Part shown: positions 52,332 to 61,350 of the stretch, one piece after another | How the letters are laid out: each line of letters begins with the position of its first letter | How positions within the stretch are numbered: position 1 is the first letter of the stretch | Assembly: GCF_000300335.1 (NCBI RefSeq) | Contig: NZ_AMRM01000004.1 | Location: 1-64,000, forward strand | From: Nitratireductor pacificus pht-3B | GTDB taxonomy: Bacteria > Pseudomonadota > Alphaproteobacteria > Rhizobiales > Rhizobiaceae | Direction: 5' to 3' | Length of the DNA: 64,000 nucleotides | The notes under the pieces: generated by a model | Databases searched by the model: none | Told to the model about the DNA's origin: nothing | What the model saw: only the letters and a program-made list of their open reading frames with translations | Made by a program: the position numbers and the translations under genes

Positions 52332-53194
52332 CAGATGTCCTTTGCAAGGCGTGGGTCGAGCAGGTCGCGCAGGCCGTCGCCGAGAAGCTGCAGCGCCAGC
52401 ACGGTGACGACGATGGCGAGGCCGGGGAAGAGCATGATCCAGCCCGCCGTGCTCATGAATTGCCGCCCGGTGGAGATCATCGTTCCCCAGGTGGGAATGT
52501 CGGGCGAGATGCCGACCCCGAGGAAGGAGAGCCCCGCCTCGGCGAGGATCGCGTTGGCGAAGATGAAGGTCGCCTGCACCAGGAGCGGCGAGGTGACGTT
52601 GCGCAGCACGTGCCGGACGAGGATGACCGGCGTCGGCACGGCGAGCGCGCGGGCGGCCTCCACATAGGGCAGTTCGCGGATCACCAGCGTCGAGGCGCGC
52701 ACAACGCGCGCCAGCCGCGGCGCGTAGACGATGCCGAGCGCCAGCACGACATTGGCCGCCGAGGGACCGAGTGCGGCCACCAGGGCGATGGCGAGCAGGA
52801 TGTCGGGAAACGCCATCATGGCATCGATCAGGCGCGAGACGGGCGCGTCCGCCTTGCGGAAGAAGCCGGCGATCAGGCCGAGGAAGATGCCGATGACCGA
52901 CGCGACGCCGACCACCAGGAAGCCGACCATCAGCGAGGTGCGCCCCGAATAGAGCACGCGCGAGAAGATGTCGCGGCCGAGATCGTCCGTGCCCATCAGA
53001 TAGGCGCTGCCCGGCGGCGTGAGGCGGTTGACGATGGAGAGCTGTCCCGGCGCATGGGTGCTGAGCCATGGGGCAAGAAGGGCCGCCAGACTGACGACGA
53101 CCAGCACCACGAGGCCGGCGAGCGCCGTCGGCCGCGACACGAGCCGCATCATGAGATTGGGCTCCTGGCCCGCTATGGAAACGGTTCCGGCCAT
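52331..53194 (-). CDS. Peptide-type ABC permease (DppC-like)
   Basis: Permease of 287 residues: first helix at about 25-45, YLMGTDDLGRDIFSRVLYSG motif, EAA loop EAARALAVPTPVILVRHVL and C-terminal GDGLRDLLDPRL. One-base TGATG overlaps on both sides show tight coupling with DppB and the amidohydrolase. Confidence 0.92.
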   Translation of the reverse strand: MAGTVSIAGQEPNLMMRLVSRPTALAGLVVLVVVSLAALLAPWLSTHAPGQLSIVNRLTPPGSAYLMGTDDLGRDIFSRVLYSGRTSLMVGFLVVGVASVIGIFLGLIAGFFRKADAPVSRLIDAMMAFPDILLAIALVAALGPSAANVVLALGIVYAPRLARVVRASTLVIRELPYVEAARALAVPTPVILVRHVLRNVTSPLLVQATFIFANAILAEAGLSFLGVGISPDIPTWGTMISTGRQFMSTAGWIMLFPGLAIVVTVLALQLLGDGLRDLLDPRLAKDI

Positions 53195-54135
53195 CAGTAA
53201 CGCACCCTTGGGTCGACGAGGAGATACAGCATGTCGATCAGGAAGTTCACCAGGACGTAGAGCCCGGCGACGATCAGCAGCGCCCCCTGGATAACAGGAT
53301 AGTCGCGCCTCAGCACCGCCGACACGATGAGGTTTCCGACGCCGGGGAGACCGAACACGGTCTCGGTGACGATGGCGCCGGAGATGAGCAGCGCCGCGGT
53401 CAGGCCGATGACGGTGAGGATCGGGATCAGGGCGTTCTTGAGCGCGTGTTTCAACACCACCCGCCACTCGGTCATGCCCTTGGAGCGGGCCGTGCGCACA
53501 TAGTCGTCATTGAGCACGTCGAGCATCGAGGCGCGCGTGAAGCGCATGATCAGCGCCGAGCTGACCACGCCCAGCGTAACCGCCGGCAGCACCAGGTGGT
53601 GCAGGCGTTCCAGCAGGGTCGTGCCGGGGCCGCCATAGCCCGACGCCGGGAACCAGCCGAAGCTGACGGCGAAGGACTGGATCAGGAGCAGGCCGAGCCA
53701 GAAGCTCGGCACGCTGGCGGCCAGCATGGCGAGCGTCGTCATCGTCTGGTCGAACAGCGAGCCGCGCCAGTAGGCCGAGGCGATGCCGACCGGCAGGGCG
53801 ATGACCATGGCGATCAGCAGCGAGAAGACGGTCAGGAAGAAGGTCGGCTCGGCGCGCTGCCAGAGCGCGGTTCCGACCGACTGGCCGAGGAAGATCGACT
53901 GCCCGAGGTCGCCCTGGGCGATGCCCGCCACATACGAGCCGAACTGCTCGATCAGCGAGCCGTCGAGGCCGAGGCGCGCGCGAAGATCCTCGATGTCCTG
54001 CGCGGTCGCTTCCGGTCCGAGCATGACGGCGGCTGGGTCGCCCGGCGTGACGCGCACGATCACGAAGACGATGGTGACCACGAGGAGCATCACCGTGAGC
54101 ATGCCGATCAGGCGGTTGAGTGCGGCGCGTATCAT
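53194..54135 (-). CDS. Peptide-type ABC permease (DppB-like)
   Basis: Permease of 313 residues starting MIRAALNRLIGMLTVMLLVV, with the periplasmic segment VMLGPEATAQDIEDLRARLG, EAA loop VRTARSKGMTEWRVVLKHAL and GAIVTETVFGLPGVG. ATG at 54135; an in-frame extension to 54186 reads into the upstream gap. A 204-base palindromic-repeat region separates it from the binding-protein gene. Confidence 0.92.
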   Translation of the reverse strand: MIRAALNRLIGMLTVMLLVVTIVFVIVRVTPGDPAAVMLGPEATAQDIEDLRARLGLDGSLIEQFGSYVAGIAQGDLGQSIFLGQSVGTALWQRAEPTFFLTVFSLLIAMVIALPVGIASAYWRGSLFDQTMTTLAMLAASVPSFWLGLLLIQSFAVSFGWFPASGYGGPGTTLLERLHHLVLPAVTLGVVSSALIMRFTRASMLDVLNDDYVRTARSKGMTEWRVVLKHALKNALIPILTVIGLTAALLISGAIVTETVFGLPGVGNLIVSAVLRRDYPVIQGALLIVAGLYVLVNFLIDMLYLLVDPRVRY

Positions 54136-54202
54136 GGGCGTTTCAATCGGTTTCTTTTCTTGTTGGCGGCGTCTTCCGCCGCACATTGTATCAGTTAGCG
54201 TC

Positions 54203-54335
54203 GCTTTCGCCCCTCATCCCCCTGCCGGGACCTTCTCCCCGCAAACGGGGAGAAGGAGGATGACTTTGACGTGGAGGTCTCCCTCTCCCCGCACGCGGGG
54301 AGAGGGTAAGGCTGAGGGGCGAGCGCCAGCCATTT
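54203..54335. repeat. Double-palindrome element between binding protein and permease genes
   Basis: Two palindromes, CCTTCTCCCCG-CAAA-CGGGGAGAAGG (54231-54256) and CCCTCTCCCCG-CACG-CGGGGAGAGGG (54281-54306), lie between inverted ends (TCGCCCCTCATCC / GGCTGAGGGGCGA). In an operon such stable structures could protect the binding-protein mRNA or reduce read-through into the permease genes. Confidence 0.75.
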
Positions 54336-54339
54336 GTGG

Positions 54340-55869
54340 TCACTTCTCCAGCCAGGCGTTCCAGAAATAGGGCCACGGCGCGGGGCGCATGCCCTTCAGC
54401 TTCGGCGACTGGGCGCCGACGGCGTTGAAGTTGCCGACCTTGTAGGCCGGAACCTCGTCGTAGACGGCCTGCTGCACGTCCGCCCACAGTTCGGCGCGCT
54501 TCGCCGGGTCGGCTTCCGAGTTGAAGGCGGCGAGCACCTTGTGCTTGTTGTCGGAAACCCACCAGCCCGGCGAGGAGTCGGACATGATGCCGGTCAGCGA
54601 CGGCTCGGGCAGGAAGGGCGAATGGGTGATGTAGATGTCCCACAGCGCCGGATCCGTGCGCCGCTGGGTCAGCGTCGCCCACTCGACCACGTCGAGCTGC
54701 ACGTCGAAGCCGGCGGCTTTCAGATACTCGGCCGCCACCTGCGCCATCGTGTAGTGGAACTCGTACTGGCGCGAGGTGAGGATGCGCAGAGGCGAGCCGT
54801 CATAGCTCGATTCCGCGAGCAGTGCCTTGGCCGCCTCGGTGTCGCCGCCCGGCTTGTAGGCGTCGGTCCCCGCTTCCGTATGCCAGACATAGCTGTCCGG
54901 ATACATGGCGCCCTCGGCCTTGAAGAAATCCTCCGTGCCGAAGGCGGCCATCAGCATGTCCTGCGGGGCAAGCGCCGCCTGGATCGCCTTGCGGACCTTG
55001 AGGTCGGAATTGACGCCTTCCTTGGTGTTCATGACGAACACCGGCCAGCCGAACGGCGCCAGCATGACCGGTTCGGTACGCCCGTCGACGATCCGCTGGT
55101 GGGATTCGACCGGTATGGAATCGATGTAGTCGTACTGGCCCGCCACTGCGCCTTCGACGCGCGTGTTCGGATCGGGCACCGGCGTGAAGACGATCCCGTC
55201 CGCATACTGCATGCGCCCGCCGCCATAGCCGTTCGGCTCGCCGTCGCGGCTCTTGTACTCGTCGAAGCGCACCAGATCGATGTACTGGTCGGGCTTGCGT
55301 TCCTTCATCTTGTAGGGGCCCGTGCCTACGGGTTCCTTGATCTCGTCCTCGCCGGCGATCTCGGACGGCAGGACGATGGCCGCCGAGTTGTTCAGCGAAA
55401 GCAGCGAGACCAGCGGCGCGTAGGGTTCCTTCAGCGTGATGCGCACGGTGTGGTCGTCCGCCGCCTCGATGCCGGCGATGCGCTCCGCCGTCTGCTTGCC
55501 GCGCGTGGCGATCTTCATCCAGCGCTCGAGCGAGGCGACCACGTCCTCGGCGGTCATGTCGGACCCGTCGTGGAAGGTGATGCCCTGGCGCAGCGGGATC
55601 GTGTAGACGAGCCCGTCACCGGAGACTTCCGGCAGTTCCGCGGCGAGCAGCGGCGTCGCTGCCCAGTTGGCGTCGAACGTGTAGAGCGTCTCGTACATGT
55701 GCTGCGTGATGATGCCGACCAGGTCGGCGGTGGACGTCATGGGGTCGAGCGTCGGCGGTTCGCCGATGGTCGCCACCTTGATGACGCCGCCCTTCTCCTG
55801 GGCGGTCGCCGGTGCCGTCAGGCTGAGCGCCGCGGCGCCGAGCACGAGGGCGATCTTGAAACGATGCAT
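54340..55869 (-). CDS. Periplasmic substrate-binding protein, SBP family 5 (paralogue 1)
   Basis: Binding protein of 509 residues with signal peptide (TAQ near residue 23), then EKGGVIKVATIGEPPTLDP and FHDGSDMTAEDVVASLERWM. Strongly similar along its whole length to the protein encoded at 57626-59170 (shared stretches ITLKEPYAPL/ITLKEPYSPL, LRILTSRQYEFHY, FITHSPFLPEP-like). It feeds the DppBCDF permease downstream. Its promoter shares a TATTCT-N19-CATAAT motif with the paralogue. Confidence 0.9.
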   Translation of the reverse strand: MHRFKIALVLGAAALSLTAPATAQEKGGVIKVATIGEPPTLDPMTSTADLVGIITQHMYETLYTFDANWAATPLLAAELPEVSGDGLVYTIPLRQGITFHDGSDMTAEDVVASLERWMKIATRGKQTAERIAGIEAADDHTVRITLKEPYAPLVSLLSLNNSAAIVLPSEIAGEDEIKEPVGTGPYKMKERKPDQYIDLVRFDEYKSRDGEPNGYGGGRMQYADGIVFTPVPDPNTRVEGAVAGQYDYIDSIPVESHQRIVDGRTEPVMLAPFGWPVFVMNTKEGVNSDLKVRKAIQAALAPQDMLMAAFGTEDFFKAEGAMYPDSYVWHTEAGTDAYKPGGDTEAAKALLAESSYDGSPLRILTSRQYEFHYTMAQVAAEYLKAAGFDVQLDVVEWATLTQRRTDPALWDIYITHSPFLPEPSLTGIMSDSSPGWWVSDNKHKVLAAFNSEADPAKRAELWADVQQAVYDEVPAYKVGNFNAVGAQSPKLKGMRPAPWPYFWNAWLEK

Positions 55870-55896
55870 GACTTCTCCTCTCTCTGTTGTTCCCTT

Positions 55897-55927
55897 ATTA
55901 TGAAATTTAATTTGTTATAAGAGAATA
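55897..55927 (-). promoter_or_regulatory. Conserved promoter motif upstream of binding protein 1
   Basis: On the minus strand TATTCT (55922-55927) and CATAAT (55897-55902) are 19 bases apart in AT-rich DNA. The paralogous gene has the same pair with the same spacing (59190-59220) although the spacer sequences differ. CATAAT may be a -10 box with the upstream element a regulator site. Confidence 0.5.
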
Positions 55928-55964
55928 GTACGCAATGGGTGAGAGAAGTCAAGCATCTGAGGTC

Positions 55965-57542
55965 TCAGCGGGCGTCGAGAACGAGGTTGCGGGTGCGGTC
56001 GCTGTTGATCACCAGCCGGTCCGGCTCGATCCGCACGGTGAACAGCCAGGGCAGCACCCAGGGCGCGAAGCGCCATTGGTCATGCGGGTCCGTCTCGGCG
56101 GGATGCGCCGTGAACAGTGTCCCGTCGCGATGTTCCAGCCGCAGGAGGCTGGCGTCGCCGGCGGAGTCCAGACGCAGCCGCCACCCGTCCCCGTTCCGCT
56201 CCAGGGTCGCGGAGAGGCCCTCGGTCGCGGAGGCATAGGCGGCCCCGTCCTTCAGCGTCTGAGGAGCGCCGGCCCCGGCCGGACGGAAAACCCTCTGGCG
56301 GGCGAAATGCTCGGTGACCACCGTGCCGTCTTTGCCGGCGGAAAGCTCGAACGGCGGCATCGACGAATGCGGCACCCAGCGGCCTTCGGGGCTTTCGACA
56401 AGCGGCGCCGACCCCATGCCCGTGGTCAGCGATTGCTGCCTGTCGCCGTCGTCGATGATGAAGATCTCGTCGCCATCCGCCTGCCGGTAGGCTCCCGGGG
56501 ACAGGGCGGCGGGACGCGTGGCGGCCCTGGTGCTCCTGTCGCCGAGCACATGCGCGGCGATCTTCTCCATCAGCACCACCGGGGAGAAATCGTCGTGGTT
56601 CGACAGGATGGAGATGGCGATGTCCTGATCGGGGAAGCGCAGCGACTGGGAGCGTGAACCGGAAATCCAGCCGCCATGCCCGATGCAGCGATGTCCCGCG
56701 CAAACGGCGCTCATCAAGCCGAACCCGTAGGGTGAGGGCAGGCCGTGGATGGTCGCGCTCGGCGCTTCCATGCGGGCGATCAGCGCCGGGTCGCAGACGG
56801 TCGGCCGCGCCAGATGGCGCAGCCAGCGCAGCATGTCGTCCCCGCTGGAGACGAGGCCGCCCTCGCCGCCGATGGCGATGCCCCAGGCGGCGCGCAGCCA
56901 GCCGCCGTCCGGTCCGCGCCGGTGGTGAACGGCGAGCCGGGGCAGGATCGCGTCGTCGCGCACCATCAGGCGCGTGTCGTCCATGCCGAGCGGCCCGGTC
57001 AGCCGTTCGGCGAGCAGGGTTTCGAAGCGCTGGCCGGATACTTTCTCCAGGATCTCGGTGAGAAACAGGAAGTTCGTGTTGCTGTAGAGGAGTTCCGTGC
57101 CCGGCGCGAAGTTCAGCGCGGCGCTGCGGCTGGCCGTGCGCCGTGCGAGATCGCGCGAGGAGGGCGCGGTGATCGGCGTTCCGCCGATGATCATCATGTC
57201 GAGAATGTCGCGCAGGCCGCTGGTGTTGTTGGCCAGATGCCGGACCGTCACGCGGGCGCCGTAGTCGGGCAGGTAGTCGAGATGGTCGCGAATGTCGTCA
57301 TCGAGCGAGAGAAGCCCGTCCTGCTCGAGCATCAGCGTCAGCAGCGTGGTGAACTGCTTGCTCTGCGAGGCGATGCGCGTGACGGTTCGGAAGTCCATCG
57401 GGACGGCATGCGCCAGGTCGGCCATGCCGTAGGCGCCGCGGTGAAGGTCCTCGTCGCCCCGCGCGACGGCAACGATCATCCCGGGCGATTGCGCGTTGTT
57501 CCACTCGGAGAAAAGCCCGTCGATATAGGTCGAAATGCTCAT
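55965..57542 (-). CDS. D-aminopeptidase DAP-like serine peptidase
   Basis: Penicillin-recognising serine hydrolase of 525 residues resembling D-aminopeptidase of Ochrobactrum (Brucella) anthropi in length and layout: beta-lactamase-fold domain to about residue 330 followed by two C-terminal beta-barrel-like domains. Catalytic motifs are SQSK (S59, K62), YSN (Y153-N155) and HGGWISG. LANNTSGLRD and PYGFGL are shared with DAP. There is no signal peptide, so it is cytoplasmic. DAP releases N-terminal D-amino acids from peptides. Placed between two peptide-binding protein genes, it probably degrades imported D-amino-acid-containing peptides. Confidence 0.85.
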   Translation of the reverse strand: MSISTYIDGLFSEWNNAQSPGMIVAVARGDEDLHRGAYGMADLAHAVPMDFRTVTRIASQSKQFTTLLTLMLEQDGLLSLDDDIRDHLDYLPDYGARVTVRHLANNTSGLRDILDMMIIGGTPITAPSSRDLARRTASRSAALNFAPGTELLYSNTNFLFLTEILEKVSGQRFETLLAERLTGPLGMDDTRLMVRDDAILPRLAVHHRRGPDGGWLRAAWGIAIGGEGGLVSSGDDMLRWLRHLARPTVCDPALIARMEAPSATIHGLPSPYGFGLMSAVCAGHRCIGHGGWISGSRSQSLRFPDQDIAISILSNHDDFSPVVLMEKIAAHVLGDRSTRAATRPAALSPGAYRQADGDEIFIIDDGDRQQSLTTGMGSAPLVESPEGRWVPHSSMPPFELSAGKDGTVVTEHFARQRVFRPAGAGAPQTLKDGAAYASATEGLSATLERNGDGWRLRLDSAGDASLLRLEHRDGTLFTAHPAETDPHDQWRFAPWVLPWLFTVRIEPDRLVINSDRTRNLVLDAR

Positions 57543-57581
57543 TTCGCGTCCGCCCGCCTGTTGCCGATGCCTGGAAAAGGA

Positions 57582-57608
57582 GCGGAGCCGCCGCGAGGAC
57601 GGCTCCGC
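57582..57608 (-). terminator. Hairpin after binding protein 2, possible terminator
   Basis: GCGGAGCCG and CGGCTCCGC form a 9-base stem with a 9-base loop between the paralogue 2 gene and the DAP-like gene; TCCTTTTCC follows on the minus strand. Partial termination would keep binding-protein levels above those of the peptidase. Confidence 0.55.
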
Positions 57609-57625
57609 CTGAGTTGTACCGCCCG

Positions 57626-59170
57626 TTATTGCTTGTCGTTCAGGGAAACGTTCCAGAACGCCGGCCACGGGCTTGGCCGGAAGCCTTCCAGCGCCGGAGA
57701 CTTGGCGGAGAGCGAGGCGAAATCGCCGACCTTGACGATGGGCGCCTGCTCGAAGATGAGCTTCTGGATCTCTTCCCAGTGCGCCTTGCGCTCTTCCAGG
57801 TCGCTGGTGCTGGTGAAGGCGGCCATCGCCTTCTCCTTCTCGGGCGAATCCCACCAGCCGCCGGCCGACTTCGACAGGATGAAGTTCAGCGCCGGTTCGG
57901 GCAGGAACGGGCTGTGGGTGATGAAGATCTCCCAGAGGTCAGGCTTCTTGTTGCGCTGGACGAGGGTTGCCCAGTCGACCACCTGCATGTCCACCTTGAA
58001 GCCGGCCTGTTCGAGATAGGCCTGGGCGACCAGGGCCATCTTGTAATGGAACTCGTACTGGCGCGAGGTGAGGATGCGCAGCGGCTTGCCGTCATAGCCG
58101 GCGGCGGCGAGCAGTTCCTTCGCCTTCTCTGCGTTGCCCTGGTTGTAGAGCTCCACGCCGACATCCGTCCGCCACGCGTAGTTGGCCGGATACATCGGGC
58201 CGTCGACCGCATAGAACTTGGTGTCGCCGAAGGCGGCGGCCAGCATGTCGCCGGTGTTCAGCGCGGCCTGCAGGGCCTGGCGCACGCGCATGTCGCTGAG
58301 CAGGCCTTCCTTGGTGTTCATCACGAAGATCGGCCAGCCGAAATGCTCCAGCAGCACCGGTTCGCTCTTGCCCGCCTCGAGACGCTCGTAGGATTCCACC
58401 GGCAGCGTGTCGGCGAAGGCGAACTGGCCGGCGATGGCGCCCTCGGTGCGGGTGTTGATGTCCGGCACGGGGACGAAGCGGATCTCGTCGAGATAGGCGT
58501 GCCGTGCGCCCGCGAAGCCGGAAGGCTCCTCGTCGCGCATGCTGTAGTCGTCGAAGCGGACGAGCTGGATGTACTGGTCCGGCTTGTGCTCCTGCAGCTT
58601 GTAGGGACCGGTGCCGACGAAGGTCGCCAGCGGCGTGACGCCGCCGTCCTGCGGGATCGTCTTCTCCGGAATGATGATCGCCGCCGAGTTGTTGAAGGCG
58701 AGCAGCGAGAGCAGCGGGGAATAGGGTTCCTTCAGCGTGATCTGGATTGCGTTGCCGTCGACCGCCTCGACGGAGGCGACGTTCTCGGCGACCTGCTTGC
58801 CGCGGCCCCCGACGACCATCCAGCGCTTCAGGGAGGCGACGACATCGCTGGCCGCCATCACGGAACCGTCGTGGAACTTGACGCCGTCGCGCAGCGTGAT
58901 CGTATAGGTTCGCGCATCGTCGGAGATCGTCGGAAGCGACTTGGCCAGAAGCGGCGCCACGTTCCAGTCGCTGTCGAAGGTGAACAGGGTTTCGAAGATG
59001 TGCTGCGAAATCATGCCGACGATGTCGGTCGAACTGACCATGGCGTCGAGTGTCGGCGGTTCGCCGATGGTTGCGACGTCGATGACCCCGCCCTTCTCCT
59101 GGGCCGACGCGGCGGGCATGAGCCCCAGCACCGCTGCGCCGAGAAGAAAGGCAAACGTTGATGGACGCAT
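57626..59170 (-). CDS. Periplasmic substrate-binding protein, SBP family 5 (paralogue 2)
   Basis: Binding protein of 514 residues with signal peptide (cleavage near ASA|QEKG), followed by GGVIDVATIGEPPTLDAMVS and FHDGSVMAASDVVASLKRWM. It is a close paralogue of the protein at 54340-55869, evidently from a duplication. ATG at 59170, with GGGGAC upstream; a longer frame to 59224 reads promoter DNA. First gene of the locus. It probably uses the same DppBCDF transporter with a shifted ligand preference. Confidence 0.9.
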   Translation of the reverse strand: MRPSTFAFLLGAAVLGLMPAASAQEKGGVIDVATIGEPPTLDAMVSSTDIVGMISQHIFETLFTFDSDWNVAPLLAKSLPTISDDARTYTITLRDGVKFHDGSVMAASDVVASLKRWMVVGGRGKQVAENVASVEAVDGNAIQITLKEPYSPLLSLLAFNNSAAIIIPEKTIPQDGGVTPLATFVGTGPYKLQEHKPDQYIQLVRFDDYSMRDEEPSGFAGARHAYLDEIRFVPVPDINTRTEGAIAGQFAFADTLPVESYERLEAGKSEPVLLEHFGWPIFVMNTKEGLLSDMRVRQALQAALNTGDMLAAAFGDTKFYAVDGPMYPANYAWRTDVGVELYNQGNAEKAKELLAAAGYDGKPLRILTSRQYEFHYKMALVAQAYLEQAGFKVDMQVVDWATLVQRNKKPDLWEIFITHSPFLPEPALNFILSKSAGGWWDSPEKEKAMAAFTSTSDLEERKAHWEEIQKLIFEQAPIVKVGDFASLSAKSPALEGFRPSPWPAFWNVSLNDKQ

Positions 59171-59189
59171 TGCTTGTCCCCTTTTCGTA

Positions 59190-59220
59190 ATTATGGAATA
59201 GACTTTACAATTGAAGAATA
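59190..59220 (-). promoter_or_regulatory. Conserved promoter motif upstream of binding protein 2
   Basis: TATTCT (59215-59220) and CATAAT (59190-59195) on the minus strand with a 19-base spacer, the same arrangement as upstream of paralogue 1. Confidence 0.5.
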
Positions 59221-59278
59221 ACAATGCGCCTGCTTGTGCTTGTCAAGCAACCACCGGTAAGGGCGCCAGCAGGCAAAG

Positions 59279-59300
59279 CGGGAGCGGCGGACCGCTCCCG
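59279..59300 (-). terminator. Hairpin after the GH20 gene, possible terminator
   Basis: CGGGAGCGG and CCGCTCCCG form a 9-base stem with a 4-base loop about 90 bases beyond the GH20 stop. Only a short T-run follows (CTTTG), so termination strength is uncertain. Confidence 0.5.
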
Positions 59301-59387
59301 TTGGGAAGGTTCAGGGAATGGCGGAGCGCCGGCTCAGGCGAAATGCCGTGCCGGCGTCCTCTCAGAACTGGGCCAGACCAATGTTTT

Positions 59388-61310
59388 TCAGCTCTTGGCC
59401 GATGTCGGCATCAGGTCCTGGATGGCGAGAAACCGCTCGAAATCCTTTCGCTCGGAGGCGCACCAGGCGCCCTCCGCCATGGCGGAAAGACGCGGAAAGA
59501 CGAGATGGCGGAACAGTCCCGGCATGGACAGATTCTCCGACCAAAGGCAGGACTGCACACCGGCAAGTTGTGCCCTGAGCGCTTCCGGCCAGTCGCTGCC
59601 CGGATCGTAGTGGTAGGTGTCGCTGAGTTGCACGGTGCCGGCCCAGCTCGCACCGGGCTCCCACCACTCGGTCGAACGGGCGATGTCGAAATAGTAGTGC
59701 TGGGCGGGCGTGAGCACGACCTGATAGCCCTGTTCGGCGAGCGCGCGGCCGGATTTCGATTCCTTCCACGCCATCAGCAGGACGCCGTCGATCTCCAGCC
59801 CGCCGCCGAGTGCTGCTTCCTCCCATGCGGCAGTGTCGCGGCCCCGCTCGCGGAGCATCGCCTGCACGCGTTTCAGGAAATGCGACTGGAGGGTGAAGGT
59901 CTCGGCCTTGCCGTACAGCCGCTCACCCAGCGCGATGGCTTTCGGCGATCCCATCCAGGCACCGTCGGCAAGCTCGTCGCCGCCGACATGGATGTAGCGG
60001 GACGGGAACAGCTCGACCAGCGTGTCAAACACGTTGCCGAGAAAATCCCAGGTCGCTTCGACGGCCGGATTGAGCGCGTTGTTCGGAAAGTACTGTATCG
60101 AGCGGTAGATTCCGGTCTCGCCGGAATCGCGCAGTTCCGGATGCGCCTCCAGCACGCAGTGGCAATGGCCGGGGACGTCGATCTCGGGGATGATCTCGAT
60201 GCCCAGGGCCGCACCGTGATCGACCAGCGCGCGGATGTCGTCGCCGGTGTAGAAACCGCCGGTCCTCTCCGCGGGCGCGCCGAGCAGTGGCGGCAGGATC
60301 TCGCCGACGCCGCGAAAGGCCGCCTTCTCCGTCAGCGCCGGCCAGCCCGGGATCTCCAGGCGCCACGCCTCGTCGTCGTTCAGATGCATGTGAAAGCGGT
60401 TCAGCTTGTTCCAGGCAAGGCAGTCGAGGAAGTCGATGATGTCCTGCATGGCGTAGAACTGGCGCGCCACGTCGAGATGGGCGCCGCGCCAGCCGAAGCG
60501 CGGACTGTCGTCGATCGTGCCGGTTTCAGGCAGCGCGAAATCGCCGGGCCTGAGCCGCGCGCCGCGCAGCATCTGCCCGAGCGTGACAAGGCCGTGGCGG
60601 AAGCCGTCCTCGCCGGCGGCGGTAAGGGTGATCCCGGCCGGAGCGAAGGCGATGCGGTAGGCTCCGTCGGGCAGGGCCGGGTCGCTTTCGGCGGCCACGG
60701 CATGCCCTTCGCCATGGCAGTAAAGCGGTTCGTCGCCGGCGAAGAGACGTGCCGCCAGCGCGCGGACGGCGGAAAACGCCTTCTGCGCCGGCAGGGGCGC
60801 ATCCGCCGAGATCACCAGCGGCAGGAGAGGGTCGCGGAAGCCTTCGACATCGGCATGCAGAACCGCCGGTATGACGGAAAGCGGTTCCGCGCCTTCGGGC
60901 AGAGAATGGCGGCCGGTCGTCTCCCATCGCGGCGCGCCCGTCAGGCCGTTGCGCGTCATCGGCTCCACGGCCACCGGCACGGTCGAACCGTCTTCGAGAA
61001 CCATGAAGGCGCTCTTGACGCCATAGGTGTAGTGACGCAGCACATGGCTCAGCCGGTTGGCGCGAATGACCCAGCGTTCGCCCGGCCGGAGCTGCGCGTC
61101 CTTCGGCTGCGCGAAGACGTGATAGTTCGACAGTTGCCCGCACAGCGTCGCGCCCTCGATCTCGCATTCGGGATGGATGCGGAACAGCGAGGTCGTGGCG
61201 AGTTTCGCCCCGCTGAGCGCGACGGGACCGGTGTTCTGCAGCGTCAGCTCGATCACGCCGTCCTTCTCGTTCCAATCGGAGTAAAGGCGGCAGGCGTCGT
61301 GGGTGGTCAT
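59388..61310 (-). CDS. Beta-N-acetylhexosaminidase, glycoside hydrolase family 20
   Basis: Removes terminal beta-linked GlcNAc/GalNAc from oligosaccharides by substrate-assisted catalysis. The 640-residue protein has an N-terminal domain (about 1-150), a GH20b-like domain, and the catalytic barrel from about residue 265 with FHMHLNDDEAWRLEIPGWP, IIPEIDVPGHCHCVL and the catalytic Asp-Glu pair in YIHVGGDELADGAW. Trp residues of the substrate pocket are seen in LMAWKES and CLWSENL. There is no clear signal peptide, suggesting cytoplasmic action on imported sugars. ATG at 61310; it is separated from the peptide locus by a hairpin. Confidence 0.92.
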   Translation of the reverse strand: MTTHDACRLYSDWNEKDGVIELTLQNTGPVALSGAKLATTSLFRIHPECEIEGATLCGQLSNYHVFAQPKDAQLRPGERWVIRANRLSHVLRHYTYGVKSAFMVLEDGSTVPVAVEPMTRNGLTGAPRWETTGRHSLPEGAEPLSVIPAVLHADVEGFRDPLLPLVISADAPLPAQKAFSAVRALAARLFAGDEPLYCHGEGHAVAAESDPALPDGAYRIAFAPAGITLTAAGEDGFRHGLVTLGQMLRGARLRPGDFALPETGTIDDSPRFGWRGAHLDVARQFYAMQDIIDFLDCLAWNKLNRFHMHLNDDEAWRLEIPGWPALTEKAAFRGVGEILPPLLGAPAERTGGFYTGDDIRALVDHGAALGIEIIPEIDVPGHCHCVLEAHPELRDSGETGIYRSIQYFPNNALNPAVEATWDFLGNVFDTLVELFPSRYIHVGGDELADGAWMGSPKAIALGERLYGKAETFTLQSHFLKRVQAMLRERGRDTAAWEEAALGGGLEIDGVLLMAWKESKSGRALAEQGYQVVLTPAQHYYFDIARSTEWWEPGASWAGTVQLSDTYHYDPGSDWPEALRAQLAGVQSCLWSENLSMPGLFRHLVFPRLSAMAEGAWCASERKDFERFLAIQDLMPTSAKS

Positions 61311-61350
61311 GTTTGTCTCTCCTCCGGGAAGAATGGGATGTGTTCGGATG

